NCBI RefSeq assembly: GCF_900169175.1
Contig: NZ_FXZM01000010.1
Location: forward strand, 1-64,000
Direction of reading: 5' to 3'
From: Brevibacterium jeotgali
GTDB taxonomy: Bacteria; Actinomycetota; Actinomycetes; Actinomycetales; Brevibacteriaceae
DNA length: 64,000 nt
The notes beneath the pieces were generated by a model. That model did no database searches, had not been told where the DNA came from, and worked only from the letters and a program-made list of their open reading frames with translations. Positions 16,822 to 25,785 of this stretch are shown here, in pieces; positions within the stretch are counted from its first letter, which is position 1; every line of letters starts with the position of its first letter. A program made the translations under genes and the position numbers.

Positions 16822-17952
16822 ATGCGGGTCCTCATCGTGCTGGGCACATCGACGGGCGGAGTCGGCACACACGTCGCCGCACTCGCCCGCAGTCTCGCGC
16901 AGGCGGGTGACACCGTGGGCGTCATCGGCCCTCCGCAGACGCAGGAGCACTTCGGATTCGACGACCGCCCCCGCGTCCGCTTCGCCCCGCTCCCGATCAG
17001 CACGACCGTCGGTCCGGCCGACGCCGCGGTCGTCACCAGGCTCCGTCGCCTGGTGACCACATTCCGGGCCGACGTCGTCCACGCGCACGGCTTCCGCGCA
17101 TCCCTGGTGACCCTGGCCGCGCTGTCGGTGATGAGGAGGCGTCCGGGGTTCGTGTCGAGCTGGCACAACACACTCATGGGCCAGGGGATGCGCGGACGGC
17201 TCGAGAGGACGGTCGCCACCGCGATCGCGCGGGGTGCCGACCTCGTCCTCGGCGCAAGCCAGGACCTGGTCGACCTCGCGCAGGACCTGGGTGCGGGACG
17301 CTCCCGCTTCGCTCCGGCGGCATCGCCGCCGCAGGGAGTGGTCGAAGACGTGAACTCCGCACTGCTGCGCGCCTCCCTGACCCGGGAGCTGGGGATCTCC
17401 CGCAGCGCCGCGCTGCTGCTGGCGGTCGGCCGCATCGCGCCGCAGAAGGACTATGACGTCCTCATCGATGCGCTCGCAGACATCGCGCACGACCACCCGG
17501 AGGCGCAGTGCCTCATCGCAGGGTCTGCGGACGAGCAGGAGCAGGAGCGTCTCACCCGTCGGATCGAGGAGCACGCGCAGAACGGGCGCAGACCTGCCGT
17601 GCACTTCCTCGGGCAGCGGAGCGACGTCGCCGCACTCAACCAGGTGAGCGACGTGTTCCTCCTCTCCAGCCGGTGGGAGGCCCGCGCGCTCGTGCTGCAG
17701 GAGGCGATGCTGGCCGGCAGAGCGATCGTCGCGACTGCGACCGGCGGAACCCCGGAGCTCGTCGGGGACGCCGGCATCCTCGTTCCCCAGGGCGACCCGC
17801 AGGCGTTCGCCGCAGGTCTGCGCACTCTCCTCGACGATTCACAGCTCCGCGCTGATCTGGGGCGGAGGGCAGCACTGCGTGCGCTCGACCTGCCTGACGA
17901 GGAGGAGGCCGCGCAGACGGTCCGGGCGGCGTACACGGAGGTCAGCCGGTAG
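16822..17952 (+). CDS. GT4-family glycosyltransferase
   Basis: A 376-residue GT-B enzyme. The N-terminal domain opens MRVLIVLGTSTGGVGTHV and includes [12 protein letters not shown]. The C-terminal domain has LLAVGRIAPQKDYDVLI and the E-x7-E retaining motif in EARALVLQEAM, followed by GGTPELVGDAG. It probably transfers a hexose or similar sugar from a nucleotide or lipid donor to a lipid or glycan acceptor. GAAGGG precedes ATG 16822. It follows the MraY-like and MurJ-like genes, so action on the same lipid-linked glycan is plausible. It ends in TAG, which is part of the next -10 box. Confidence 0.88.
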   Translation: MRVLIVLGTSTGGVGTHVAALARSLAQAGDTVGVIGPPQTQEHFGFDDRPRVRFAPLPISTTVGPADAAVVTRLRRLVTTFRADVVHAHGFRASLVTLAALSVMRRRPGFVSSWHNTLMGQGMRGRLERTVATAIARGADLVLGASQDLVDLAQDLGAGRSRFAPAASPPQGVVEDVNSALLRASLTRELGISRSAALLLAVGRIAPQKDYDVLIDALADIAHDHPEAQCLIAGSADEQEQERLTRRIEEHAQNGRRPAVHFLGQRSDVAALNQVSDVFLLSSRWEARALVLQEAMLAGRAIVATATGGTPELVGDAGILVPQGDPQAFAAGLRTLLDDSQLRADLGRRAALRALDLPDEEEAAQTVRAAYTEVSR

Positions 17953-17955
17953 GCT
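17950..17955 (+). promoter_or_regulatory. -10 box TAGGCT overlapping a stop codon
   Basis: TAGGCT begins with the TAG stop codon of the GT4 gene. A GTG that opens a 15-codon frame lies 8 nt downstream (17964) and the next gene starts at 18047. An identical TAGGCT overlaps the xerD stop. Confidence 0.45.
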
Positions 17956-17963
17956 GTGGACCG

Positions 17964-18008
17964 GTGAAGTCGCGTGCGACCCAGGACGGTGCCCCTACCG
18001 CTCTCTGA
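17964..18008 (+). CDS. Candidate leaderless leader peptide (14 aa)
   Basis: GTG at 17964, 8 nt after TAGGCT, opens a frame of 14 residues ending TGA at 18006-18008. The spacing equals that of pyrG and the TPR-gene leader. It lies 38 bp before the degenerate glycosyltransferase gene. It may be a translated uORF or coincidence. Confidence 0.2.
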   Translation: MKSRATQDGAPTAL

Positions 18009-18046
18009 CGGTCCGCGCACTGTCGCAGGATCGGAAGGATGCGCAC

Positions 18047-19186
18047 ATGTTCGAAGATCACGGAGAGCCCGCGTCGATCGGGCCGGCTCCTGATGCCCGC
18101 ATACTCCACGTCGTCACGACGACGCGCGGTGTCATCGGCGAAGTCGCCGTGGACGCGATCCGCGGACACCTGGCAGCGGGGAGACAGGTGGCGGTCGCCG
18201 CACGCACATCCGTGATCAGCCGTCTGGACCTTCCGCACTCGCCGGAGCTGGCGATCATCCCGATCGGCGCGCGCGACCGCGTGACCGGTGCAGATCCCAG
18301 CAGCAGCCTCACTCTCCATCAGCACTACCGCTACGTCGACGTGGTCCATGCCCACGGTCTGCACGCCGCCGCCCTCGCCGGCGCCGCTCAGACCGGGCTG
18401 CCCGCACGCATGCGCCCCGCACTCGTCGCGACGATCGGCCGCTTCCGCGCCTCGAACGTCGTCGACGGCGCCTCCGCGAAGATCGTCGAGAGGACCGCGG
18501 CCGTCGTCCTGGGCACCACTGCCCCCACCTCCGCGCACTTCACCGACTCGGTGCCGGTCACGGAGCGCGCCCAGCTGCGCCGTCCCGATGTCCGGCAGCG
18601 CCTGGCGCCCACCGTCGGCCGCGCGCAGGTGCGCGAGAACCTCGGACTGCCGTCAGGCTCCTTCCTCGTCGCCACGCCCATGCGGCTGTCCGACGGCGAC
18701 GACCTCACGACCTTCCTCGAGGCCGCCCTCACGATGTTCGATCACCGACCGGATCGGCGCGTGGTCTTCGCCCTCACCGGTGCAGGCCGCGAACGCAGCA
18801 CGATCGAGAACTCCTTCACCCGCACGCACCCGGTCGTGCTCGCCGACGAAGGATCGGTCGTGGATGTGCTGGCAGCTGCGGACATCGTCGTGGGCTCGAA
18901 GGACATGACGGGCGTGGACGTCGACGGGCTCATGCAGCTGGGACGGGCGACGGTGGTCCTGGGGAACGCGCGCGCAGCCCGTCCGTGGGGTGACGCCGCA
19001 CCGCGTGTCGACGCAGACGACACGCCTGGACTGCTGCGGGCGATCACCTCTCTTGTGGACTCTCCGCAGGAGCGGACGTCTGCCGCCTTCGCCGTGAAGC
19101 GGCGCGTCGACGACGTCGACCCGGCTGCGCTCATCGCAGACGACCTCCTCGACGTGTATGCGGAGGCGCTCGCTCACCGACGGTGA
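18047..19186 (+). CDS. Degenerate GT-B glycosyltransferase-like protein
   Basis: A 379-residue protein whose fold follows the preceding GT4 enzyme: [20 protein letters not shown] at the start, [16 protein letters not shown] in the middle, and a Rossmann-like C-terminal half ([14 protein letters not shown]). The usual E-x7-E donor motif is not recognisable; the equivalent region reads [14 protein letters not shown]. It may be a non-catalytic partner of the GT4 enzyme or use another donor. GGAAGGA is 8 nt before ATG 18047. Family assignment is by pattern only. Confidence 0.6.
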   Translation: MFEDHGEPASIGPAPDARILHVVTTTRGVIGEVAVDAIRGHLAAGRQVAVAARTSVISRLDLPHSPELAIIPIGARDRVTGADPSSSLTLHQHYRYVDVVHAHGLHAAALAGAAQTGLPARMRPALVATIGRFRASNVVDGASAKIVERTAAVVLGTTAPTSAHFTDSVPVTERAQLRRPDVRQRLAPTVGRAQVRENLGLPSGSFLVATPMRLSDGDDLTTFLEAALTMFDHRPDRRVVFALTGAGRERSTIENSFTRTHPVVLADEGSVVDVLAAADIVVGSKDMTGVDVDGLMQLGRATVVLGNARAARPWGDAAPRVDADDTPGLLRAITSLVDSPQERTSAAFAVKRRVDDVDPAALIADDLLDVYAEALAHRR

Positions 19187-19200
19187 CGGATCGAGGCTGG

Positions 19201-19206
19201 TAGTAT
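19201..19206 (+). promoter_or_regulatory. -10 box (TAGTAT) of pyrG
   Basis: TAGTAT lies 8 nt before the pyrG GTG. A GGAGG lies between (19207-19211) but only about 3 nt from the start, so the transcript could be leaderless or nearly so. Confidence 0.45.
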
Positions 19207-19214
19207 GGAGGTCC

Positions 19215-20882
19215 GTGGAGAAACGACTGAAATCCGACGGCGTCCAGCAGACTCGACAGATCTTCGTCACCGGTGGCGTCGCATCCTCGCTGGGGAAGGG
19301 TCTCACGGCTTCGAGCCTCGGCCATCTCCTCGGCAGACGCGGACTGCGGGTCGCGATGCAGAAGCTCGATCCCTACCTGAACGTGGATCCCGGAACGATG
19401 AACCCGTTCCAGCACGGAGAGGTCTTCATCACCGAAGACGGTGCGGAGACGGACCTCGACATCGGGCACTACGAACGCTTCCTCGACGTCTCCCTGGACG
19501 CCGCGGCGAACATCACGACGGGCCAGGTCTACTCGTCCGTCATCGCGAAGGAGCGGCGCGGGGAGTTCCTGGGCGACACCGTCCAGGTGATCCCGCACAT
19601 CACCGACGAGATCAAGGCCCGGATGAGGGCACAGGCGCAGCGGACCGACGGCCGGGCTCCGGACGTCATCATCACGGAGATCGGCGGCACCGTCGGCGAC
19701 ATCGAGTCGCTGCCGTTCCTCGAGGCGGCCCGACAGGTCCGCCACGACATCGGCCGTGAGAACGCGCTCTTCATCCACGTGTCACTCGTGCCCTTCCTCG
19801 CCCCCAGCGGCGAGCTGAAGACGAAGCCGACCCAGCACTCCGTCGCACAGCTGCGATCCATCGGGATCACTCCCGACGCGCTCGTGCTCCGTGCGGACCG
19901 GGACCTGCCCGAGTCGATCCGGCAGAAGATCTCCGCGTCGTGCGACGTCGACCTCGAGGCCGTGGTGCCGTGCGTCGACGCTCCGAGCATCTACGACATC
20001 CCGCGCGTCCTCCACGACGGGGGACTCGACGTCTACGCGGTGCGTCGCCTCGACCTCCCGTTCCGGGACGTCGATTGGCGCACGTGGGATGCTCTGCTCG
20101 AGCGCGTCCACCACCCTTCCGCAGCTGTCACCGTGGGCCTGGTCGGCAAGTACATCGACCTGCCGGACGCGTACCTGTCGGTCACCGAGGCTCTGCGGCA
20201 CGGCGGCCTCGCGCACGATGCCCGGGTCGAGGTCCGCTGGATCCCGTCCGACTCGTGCGAGACGCCGGAGGGCGCTGCGGCCCAGCTGGAGGACGTCGAC
20301 GCGATCTGCGTGCCCGGAGGGTTCGGCATCCGCGGCATCGAGGGGAAGCTCGGGGCGCTCACCTACGCCCGGACCACGGGTCTGCCGGCGCTGGGGCTGT
20401 GCCTCGGGATGCAGTGCATGGTGATCGAGTACGCGCGGTCCGTCCTGGGGCTCGCAGACGCGTCGTCGACCGAGTTCGACCCGGACACCGCGGAACCCGT
20501 CATCGCGACCCTCGAGGAGCAGCGTGCGATCGTCGACGGCGCGGCGGACCTGGGCGGCACGATGCGTCTGGGGCGCTTCCCCGCGGTGCTCGGGGAGGAC
20601 ACCGTCACCGCCGCCGCCTACGGCACGACGGAGGTTCACGAACGCCATCGACACCGCTACGAGGTGAATGGCGGCTACCGGTCACGGCTCGAGGACGCGG
20701 GCCTGCGCGTCGCCGGCACCTCGCCTGACGGGACTCTGGTCGAGTTCGTGGAACTGCCGGAGGACATCCACCCCTTCTACGTCGCGACGCAGGCGCATCC
20801 GGAGTTCCGCAGCCGACCGACCAGACCCCATCCTCTCTTCGCGGGCCTTGTGCGGGCCGCCCAGGAGCGCACCCGTGCGTGA
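19215..20882 (+). CDS. pyrG: CTP synthase
   Basis: A 555-residue enzyme that makes CTP from UTP, ATP and glutamine. The synthetase domain has [20 protein letters not shown] (17-36) and [10 protein letters not shown]. The class I glutamine amidotransferase domain has the nucleophile in [17 protein letters not shown], and His/Glu in AHPEF. GTG 19215 is the only fitting start. The gene follows the glycan module and precedes the NUDIX gene, as in mycobacteria (Rv1699-Rv1700). Confidence 0.98.
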   Translation: MEKRLKSDGVQQTRQIFVTGGVASSLGKGLTASSLGHLLGRRGLRVAMQKLDPYLNVDPGTMNPFQHGEVFITEDGAETDLDIGHYERFLDVSLDAAANITTGQVYSSVIAKERRGEFLGDTVQVIPHITDEIKARMRAQAQRTDGRAPDVIITEIGGTVGDIESLPFLEAARQVRHDIGRENALFIHVSLVPFLAPSGELKTKPTQHSVAQLRSIGITPDALVLRADRDLPESIRQKISASCDVDLEAVVPCVDAPSIYDIPRVLHDGGLDVYAVRRLDLPFRDVDWRTWDALLERVHHPSAAVTVGLVGKYIDLPDAYLSVTEALRHGGLAHDARVEVRWIPSDSCETPEGAAAQLEDVDAICVPGGFGIRGIEGKLGALTYARTTGLPALGLCLGMQCMVIEYARSVLGLADASSTEFDPDTAEPVIATLEEQRAIVDGAADLGGTMRLGRFPAVLGEDTVTAAAYGTTEVHERHRHRYEVNGGYRSRLEDAGLRVAGTSPDGTLVEFVELPEDIHPFYVATQAHPEFRSRPTRPHPLFAGLVRAAQERTRA

Positions 20883-20892
20883 GGAGGATCGG

Positions 20893-21543
20893 GTGAAGGA
20901 CACGAGGAGCGGGACGGACGTCCCCCTGTCCGACGAGAGCGTCGACGTCGAGGTGCACGAACGGTCGACCGTGTATCGAGGAGCGGTCTGGGACGTGGTG
21001 CGCGAGTCGTTCGACCTGCCGGAGGCCGGGGGCGCGCTCACCCGTGATGTCCTCGCACACACCGGCGCGGTCGCCGTCGCGGCGATCGACGACGAGGACC
21101 GCGTCCTCCTCATCCGCCAGTACCGGCATCCCATCCGCATGCGGGACTGGGAGGTCCCGGCAGGACTCCGGGACATCGACGGAGAGGACCCGGCGGTCGC
21201 CGCCGCGCGCGAACTGGGCGAGGAAGCCGACATCCGCGCGGAGGAATGGCACACGCTCGCAGACATGTACACGACCCCGGGCGGATCGACGGAGATCATC
21301 CGCATCTACCTCGCTCGCGGAATCGATGCCCTGCCGCACGCGCAGCGCACAGACCGCGTGGGGGAGGAGCGCGGGATCGTCGTCAGGTGGACGCCGCTCG
21401 CAGAGGCGGTCGACGCAGTGCTCGCAGGCAGCATCGGCAACGCGACCGCGTGCCTGGCGATCCTCCATGCGGACAGGGCGCGCGAGCGCGGCTGGACGGA
21501 CCTGCGTCCGGTCGATGCGCCGTGGCCGGGCAGCCGGGTCTGA
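20893..21543 (+). CDS. NUDIX hydrolase, ADP-ribose pyrophosphatase-like
   Basis: A 216-residue NUDIX protein. The NUDIX box runs from AGLRDIDGED through AAARELGEEADI: the E-x7-RE-x2-EE core is intact, while the Gly before the final hydrophobic residue is Asp. The preceding IRQYRHPIRMRDWEVPAG is typical of ADP-ribose pyrophosphatases, which split ADP-ribose to AMP and ribose 5-phosphate. GAGGAGG lies 5 nt before GTG 20893; GTG 20875 is a weaker alternative that overlaps pyrG. Confidence 0.9.
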   Translation: MKDTRSGTDVPLSDESVDVEVHERSTVYRGAVWDVVRESFDLPEAGGALTRDVLAHTGAVAVAAIDDEDRVLLIRQYRHPIRMRDWEVPAGLRDIDGEDPAVAAARELGEEADIRAEEWHTLADMYTTPGGSTEIIRIYLARGIDALPHAQRTDRVGEERGIVVRWTPLAEAVDAVLAGSIGNATACLAILHADRARERGWTDLRPVDAPWPGSRV

Positions 21544-21544
21544 C

Positions 21545-22492
21545 GTGGCACGCCACGGCGCGGAGCTGCTCCACGAGGTTGCAGCGCCTCTGCACGATCC
21601 GGTCGCGGACTACCTCGCCCATATCGAACTGGAACGCGGCCTGTCCCGGAACACGGTGGACGCCTATGCGCGCGATCTGTCGAGGTACATCCAGTGGCTC
21701 CACGAGCGCGGTGTGAGCGGATTCGCGGAGGTGACGGAGGAAGACCTCCTCGCGTTCCGCAGCGAACTCGGGTCGGCGCGGCTCGCAGCCGCGTCGCAGG
21801 CACGGATCGGGGTGGCCGTGCGCAGGCTGCACGACCACCTCCTGGGGGAAGGGCGGGTCGACGGCGACCCCGCAGCCGCACTGCCGCCCCCGCGTCAGGC
21901 GGACAGCCTGCCATCGGCTCTCACGGTGGAGCAGATCGAAGCACTGCTCGCCACGACCGACGGGGAGGAGCCGGTCCAGCGGAGGGCCGCGGCACTGCTC
22001 GAGCTGCTCTACGGCACAGGTGCTCGGATCAGTGAGGCAGTGGGCCTCGACCTCGACGACCTGGACCTCGCACGCGGCACTGTCCGTCTCTACGGCAAGG
22101 GCTCCAGAGAGCGGCTGGTGCCCGTCGGCTCACACGCGCGCGCGGCACTCGACGCGTGGATCGTTCGGGACCGCCCCCGCTTCGCCGACCGTCGTGCACA
22201 GGCCTCGGACCGGGCGGGAGCGGTCTTCCTCAACCAGCGCGGCGGCAGGCTCAGTCGTCAGTCGGCCTGGACCCTGGTCCGCCGCGCCGCGGGGCTCGCA
22301 GGCGTCGACGACGTCACGCCGCACACCCTGCGCCACTCCTTCGCCACCCATCTGCTGGAGGGAGGCGCGGACATCCGGGTCGTCCAGGAGCTGCTGGGAC
22401 ACGCCTCCGTCGTGACGACGCAGATCTACACGAGGGTGACAGCGCAGACGCTCCGCGAGGTCTACGCCTCGTCGCACCCCCGCGCGCGATAG
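21545..22492 (+). CDS. xerD: Site-specific tyrosine recombinase XerD
   Basis: A 315-residue tyrosine recombinase with SAM-like N-terminal domain (about 17-105) and a catalytic domain bearing Arg161, Lys185, His260, Arg263, His286 and Tyr295. With XerC it resolves chromosome dimers at dif. It is in the conserved slot after pyrG-NUDIX and before parA-scpAB. GTG 21545 lies 1 nt past the NUDIX stop. The gene ends in TAG, which is inside the TAGGCT box of the next promoter. Confidence 0.94.
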   Translation: MARHGAELLHEVAAPLHDPVADYLAHIELERGLSRNTVDAYARDLSRYIQWLHERGVSGFAEVTEEDLLAFRSELGSARLAAASQARIGVAVRRLHDHLLGEGRVDGDPAAALPPPRQADSLPSALTVEQIEALLATTDGEEPVQRRAAALLELLYGTGARISEAVGLDLDDLDLARGTVRLYGKGSRERLVPVGSHARAALDAWIVRDRPRFADRRAQASDRAGAVFLNQRGGRLSRQSAWTLVRRAAGLAGVDDVTPHTLRHSFATHLLEGGADIRVVQELLGHASVVTTQIYTRVTAQTLREVYASSHPRAR

Positions 22493-22495
22493 GCT
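22490..22495 (+). promoter_or_regulatory. -10 box TAGGCT overlapping the xerD stop
   Basis: TAGGCT starts at the TAG stop codon of xerD and lies 39 nt before the parA GTG. A separate promoter here would set expression of the parA-scpAB segregation genes apart from pyrG-xerD. Confidence 0.45.
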
Positions 22496-22534
22496 GACAT
22501 CCACCGCAGCAGCAGCAAGGAGATGAGGAAGCAC

Positions 22535-23416
22535 GTGGCAGACTCGCAGCAGCGGCTCGAAATCGCGGCCGACGCACCGCTGGGCCCCACCGGACGCCCC
22601 GCCCGGGAGCACCCGGAACCCGCGCCGCTCGACGGTCACGGGCCCGCACGGACCATCGCAATGGTCAACCAGAAGGGCGGCGTCGGGAAGACGACGTCGT
22701 CGATCAATCTGGGCGCCGCACTCGCCGCCTACGGCCGACGAGTCCTGCTCGTCGACTTCGATCCGCAGGGTGCGCTGTCCGTGGGACTGGGCATCAACCC
22801 GAACGCACTCGAGAAGTCCGTCTACAACGTCCTCATGAGTGCACGGATCGATCCCCACGAGGTCATCCATGAGACCGCCGTGGACAACATCCACGTGATG
22901 CCCGCGAACATCGACCTGTCCGCAGCCGAGATCCAGCTCGTGGGCGAGGTCGCACGCGAGCAGGTGCTCGCGCGGGCACTGGCGAGGGTCGCCGACGAGT
23001 ACGACGTGATCCTGGTCGACTGCCAGCCGTCGCTCGGCCTGCTGACCGTCAACGCGCTGACCGCCGCGCACGGCGTGATCATCCCGCTGGAGACGGAGTT
23101 CTTCGCGCTGCGCGGCGTCGCGCTGCTCGTGGAGACGATCGAGAAGGTGCAGGATCGCCTGAATCCGTCGCTCGCGATCGACGGGATCCTCGCCACCATG
23201 TTCGACGGCAGGACCCTCCACTCCCGCGAAGTCATCGCGAGCGTCGTCGATGCGTTCGGCGACACCGTCTTCGACACCGTCATCAGCCGGACCGTGAAGT
23301 TCCCCGACGCGACGGTGGCGGCGGAGCCGATCATCAGCTTCGCGCCGAACCACAAGGGCGCGGACGCCTACCGGCGGCTCGCGCGGGAACTCATCGCCCG
23401 CGGCGGCTCACCCTGA
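22535..23416 (+). CDS. ParA/Soj-family ATPase linked to scpAB
   Basis: A 293-residue deviant-Walker ATPase with KGGVGKTT (47-54), LLVDFDPQGAL and VDCQPSLGLLT. The ~40 N-terminal residues are a variable, Pro/Ala-rich extension. There is no parB neighbour: this is the scpA-linked paralogue (Rv1708 position) rather than the origin-proximal ParA. It probably works with condensin loading or positioning, by context. GAGG is about 6 nt before GTG 22535; ATG 22523 abuts AAGGAG and is less likely. Confidence 0.9.
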   Translation: MADSQQRLEIAADAPLGPTGRPAREHPEPAPLDGHGPARTIAMVNQKGGVGKTTSSINLGAALAAYGRRVLLVDFDPQGALSVGLGINPNALEKSVYNVLMSARIDPHEVIHETAVDNIHVMPANIDLSAAEIQLVGEVAREQVLARALARVADEYDVILVDCQPSLGLLTVNALTAAHGVIIPLETEFFALRGVALLVETIEKVQDRLNPSLAIDGILATMFDGRTLHSREVIASVVDAFGDTVFDTVISRTVKFPDATVAAEPIISFAPNHKGADAYRRLARELIARGGSP

Positions 23417-23418
23417 CG

Positions 23419-24339
23419 ATGCAGTCCGTGACCGCTGAGGCTGCGGTCGCCCCACCGAGCGGGGCAGATCCCGCCGGCAGCGTGCCGGAGCACGGCGGCG
23501 GGTCCGAGCACGCCGGGGCCCCAGCGGGCTTCACCGTCGACCTCGAGAACTTCTCCGGCCCGTTCGACGTGCTGCTTGACCTCATCGCCCGCCGCTCCCT
23601 CGACATCACAGACATCGCGCTCGCCGAGGTCACGGACGACTTCCTCGCCTATGTGGCCACACTGCGGGGAACGAAGAGCCTCGATGAACTGAGCCACTTC
23701 CTGCTCGTCGCCTCGACGCTGCTGGACCTCAAGCTCGCGCGGCTGCTGCCGGGAGCGGATGTCGAGGACGAGCTCGACCTCGAGCTGCTCGAGGCCCGCG
23801 ACCTGCTCTTCGCCCGGCTCCTGCAGTACCGGGCGTACAAGGAGGTCTCCCGTGTGCTGGAGAAGCGGATGGGGGAGGCCGCTCGAGCGGTCCCTCGTGC
23901 GGTTCCCCTCGAGAAGGAGTTCACGGACATCCTCCCGCCCCTGGACTTCAGCACGTCCGGTCCGGTGCTGGCAGCGGTGTTCGGCGCGGTCCTGTCCCGC
24001 GACCGCACTCCGCCCGCGGTGGCGCTCGATCATCTGCACGATGCCCACGTGTCCGTGCCTCAGCAGCGGGCGCTGCTGCTGTCGCGCCTGCGAGACGAGG
24101 TGCAGATCGACTTCGCCGCGCTCATCGAGGACGCGGAGACCAGGATGGTCGTCGTCGCCCGCTTCCTCGCAGTTCTCGAACTGTTCAAGGCGGGGCTCTG
24201 CGACTTCGATCAGCCGGAGGCGCTCGGACCGCTGACGATCGCACTGACGGCGACGGATGCCCGCGGTGCGGGGGATGCCGGAGGCGACCGGGACCTCGGC
24301 AGTGCGGATGCGGAGCGAGAGGAGACCGCGGATGGGTGA
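23419..24339 (+). CDS. scpA: Segregation and condensation protein A
   Basis: A 306-residue kleisin subunit of the SMC-ScpAB condensin. A ~37-residue Gly/Ala/Pro-rich lead precedes the conserved FSGPFDVLLDLIARRSLDI. Middle helices (LDLELLEARDLLFARLLQY) and the C-terminal winged-helix region (about 215-290) follow, then a charged Gly/Asp-rich tail. It starts 2 nt after parA and overlaps scpB by 8 bp. Confidence 0.94.
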   Translation: MQSVTAEAAVAPPSGADPAGSVPEHGGGSEHAGAPAGFTVDLENFSGPFDVLLDLIARRSLDITDIALAEVTDDFLAYVATLRGTKSLDELSHFLLVASTLLDLKLARLLPGADVEDELDLELLEARDLLFARLLQYRAYKEVSRVLEKRMGEAARAVPRAVPLEKEFTDILPPLDFSTSGPVLAAVFGAVLSRDRTPPAVALDHLHDAHVSVPQQRALLLSRLRDEVQIDFAALIEDAETRMVVVARFLAVLELFKAGLCDFDQPEALGPLTIALTATDARGAGDAGGDRDLGSADAEREETADG

Positions 24340-24946
24340 GGAGAGGCCGGTCACGGCCGAACTGCTCGCAGGGCTCGAGGCCGTCCTCATGGTGGCCGAC
24401 CAGCCCGTGACGGTCGAGCATCTGAGCGACGGGCTGGGTGTCGAGCCGCAGGAGGTCTCCGCGGCCCTCGAGGAACTGGCCGCAGACTACGACGGGGAGC
24501 GGGGAACACGCCGGCGCGGGTTCCGACTCGCCCGGGCCGCGGGCGGCTGGAGGATCTACTCACGCCCGGAGCACCACGATCTCGTAGCGGCCTTCCTCAC
24601 TGCCGGACACTCGGCGAGGCTGTCCCAGGCGGCGCTGGAGACCCTTGCCGTCGTCGCATACCGGCAGCCCGTGACCCGCGCACGGATCTCCGCGATCCGC
24701 GGCGTCAACGTCGATGGAGTCGTCCGAACCCTGCTGCTGCGGGGGCTTCTCGTCGAATCCGGCACCGATCCCACGACGGGGGCCGTGCGCTTCGTCACCA
24801 CGCCGGCCTTCCTCGAAGCGGCCGGTCTGGAGCGGATCGAGGACCTTCCGGACATCGCTCCGTTCCTCCCGGAAGGCGATGAGGCGAACCGCACCGGCGA
24901 GGCCGGTGCCCCAGACGTCGCAGAATTCGGGATAATGGGGGAATGA
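24332..24946 (+). CDS. scpB: Segregation and condensation protein B
   Basis: A 204-residue protein with two winged-helix domains: the first around LEAVLMVADQPVTVEHL, the second around LETLAVVAYRQPVTRARIS, the family signature. It pairs with ScpA in the condensin. The start at 24332 follows a GAGAGGAGA site and overlaps scpA by 8 bp; upstream in-frame starts would add unrelated residues. It overlaps rluB by 4 bp. Confidence 0.94.
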   Translation: MGEERPVTAELLAGLEAVLMVADQPVTVEHLSDGLGVEPQEVSAALEELAADYDGERGTRRRGFRLARAAGGWRIYSRPEHHDLVAAFLTAGHSARLSQAALETLAVVAYRQPVTRARISAIRGVNVDGVVRTLLLRGLLVESGTDPTTGAVRFVTTPAFLEAAGLERIEDLPDIAPFLPEGDEANRTGEAGAPDVAEFGIMGE

Positions 24947-25785
24947 GCTCATCGGATCCCCGTTCCCCCGGACATCGTTCCCGTCGACCCTCGCGTCGTG
25001 AACGCGCCGCCCGTCAGCAGCCGAACGCCGGCACCGGGGAGGTGTCGGACGTCCACCGCGAGGACGGAGTGCGTCTGCAGAAGGTCCTCGCCGATGCGGG
25101 ACTGGGTTCGCGCCGCGCGTGCGAATCCCTCATAGCAGAGGGTCGGGTGGAGGTGGACGGCGTCGTCGTCCGCGAACTCGGCACCCGCATCGATCCGGAG
25201 TCCCAGGCCGTCCACGTCGACACCTTCCGGATCACGACGCAGGCGGACCGCGTCTACCTCGCACTCAACAAGCCGGCGAAGGTCGTCACGTCGATGAGCG
25301 ACCCGGAGGGCCGGAAGACGATCGCGGACTACCTGCGGGATCGTCCGGAGCGCCTCTTCTACGTGGGCCGCCTCGACTACGACACGGAGGGGCTCCTCCT
25401 CCTGACGAACGACGGCGACCTCTCCAACCGCCTCACGCATCCGTCGTACGAGGTGCCCAAGACCTACCTCGCCCAGGTGCGGGGACCCGTTCCCAAGGAC
25501 GCCGGTGCACGACTGCGCGATGGGATCGAGCTGGAGGACGGCATCGCTCATGCGGACTCGTTCCGCCTGCTCGACTCGACCCCGGGCCACGCACTCGTCG
25601 AGCTCGTGCTGCATTCCGGTCGCAATCGGATCGTGCGGCGGATGCTCGAAGCCGTGGGCACTCCGGTCGAGCGGCTCGTCCGCACTCACTTCGGCCCCAT
25701 CGCGCTCGCAGAGCAGCGTCCCGGGAAGCTGCGGACCCTGCGCCCGCACGAGGTCGGCGAGCTCATGAAGGCCGTCAAGCTGTGA
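24943..25785 (+). CDS. rluB: 23S rRNA pseudouridine synthase, RluB family
   Basis: A 280-residue enzyme. A ~40-residue basic N-terminal extension is followed by an S4 domain (VRLQKVLADAGLGSRRACES) and the catalytic domain with the active Asp in GRLDYDTEGLLLLTNDGD. RluB makes pseudouridine 2605 in helix 90 of 23S rRNA. It is the Rv1711 position. It overlaps scpB and tyrA by 4 bp each. Confidence 0.93.
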   Translation: MSSSDPRSPGHRSRRPSRRERAARQQPNAGTGEVSDVHREDGVRLQKVLADAGLGSRRACESLIAEGRVEVDGVVVRELGTRIDPESQAVHVDTFRITTQADRVYLALNKPAKVVTSMSDPEGRKTIADYLRDRPERLFYVGRLDYDTEGLLLLTNDGDLSNRLTHPSYEVPKTYLAQVRGPVPKDAGARLRDGIELEDGIAHADSFRLLDSTPGHALVELVLHSGRNRIVRRMLEAVGTPVERLVRTHFGPIALAEQRPGKLRTLRPHEVGELMKAVKL

